Positions 11,866 to 11,953 of a DNA stretch of 11,953 nt are shown here, piece by piece. The position numbers and the translations under genes were made by a program. The stretch comes from Uruburuella suis. Lineage in GTDB: Bacteria; Pseudomonadota; Gammaproteobacteria; Burkholderiales; Neisseriaceae. Where the stretch lies: the NCBI RefSeq assembly GCF_004341385.1, contig NZ_SLXE01000048.1:1-11953 (forward strand). Reading direction: 5' to 3'. Each line of letters opens with the position of its first letter. The first letter of the stretch is position 1. The notes under the pieces were generated by a model. It saw only the letters and a program-made list of their open reading frames with translations, was not told where the DNA came from and made no database searches.

Positions 11866-11953
11866 GGTCTGTTCACAATTACTTGTCATAACATTGAATA
11901 AAAAGGAAAGCAGGTGTAAAAAGGGAGCTCTCACACAACCCTAATACACCTGC
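11866..11953. mobile_element. Possible insertion sequence end at the right edge
   Basis: GGTCTGTTCACAATTAC after CTAG (11862-11865) resembles the GGGTCTGTT-type ends and CTAG-like targets I recall for the IS427 group of IS5-family elements. On minus, a frame open from the window edge ends in TAA at 11879-11881 after AGVLGLCESSLFTPAFLFIQ and four more residues; it could be a transposase C-terminus but I do not recognise it. GCAGGTGT (11910-11917) is the exact complement of the last 8 bases. Between the cassette and this point (11846-11865) nothing else is seen. Confidence 0.3.

Noticed and set aside
11452..11934. Minus-strand open frame (160 codons) overlapping the regulator's end and the cassette
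   Set aside because: It runs through three unrelated sequence types and gives no recognisable protein; the plus strand encodes a clear LysR C-terminus.

Overview
The window comes from a Neisseria-type betaproteobacterium. The 12-base DNA uptake sequence AGGCCGTCTGAA (the AG-DUS dialect), or its 10-base core GCCGTCTGAA, occurs about 20 times, alone or as inverted pairs. The gene content is ordinary Neisseriaceae core genome. The dialect points to a commensal Neisseria or close relative; I cannot name the species.

Nearly all genes lie on the minus strand, so the biological reading direction is right to left. Only the LysR-type regulator near the right end is on plus. From right to left: (a) a regulator divergent from lrgA-lrgB, with overlapping divergent promoters and a 9+9 bp dyad between them, closed by two stacked DUS terminators; (b) a yihD-family gene whose leader abuts a 102-bp miniature element; (c) rnc-era with a DUS hairpin between them; (d) an MnmM/YtqB-type methyltransferase whose leader has been replaced by a second kind of miniature inverted-repeat element; (e) sirB2-family gene, folK and a deoxynucleoside kinase, ending in a DUS dyad interrupted by a second copy of the 102-bp element; (f) panB, an unknown membrane protein gene and panC, ending in a DUS terminator; (g) gshB and two tandem dgkA paralogues overlapping by 4 bp, running straight into an IS3-family element at the left edge. 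The right edge holds a DUS-bounded palindromic repeat cassette and probably the end of another insertion sequence.

Functionally the window covers folate (folK) and pantothenate (panB, panC) synthesis, nucleoside salvage, glutathione synthesis, lipid phosphorylation (dgkA x2), RNA processing and ribosome assembly (rnc, era), probable tRNA modification, and an LrgAB-type membrane system with its likely regulator.

I see no new multi-gene system such as a defence island. The least explained material is the small repeats: a Correia-sized element with a Correia-like core but different 26-bp ends and apparent TNA target duplications (two copies, one splitting a DUS palindrome); a 151-bp element ending one base before a start codon; and the right-edge cassette.
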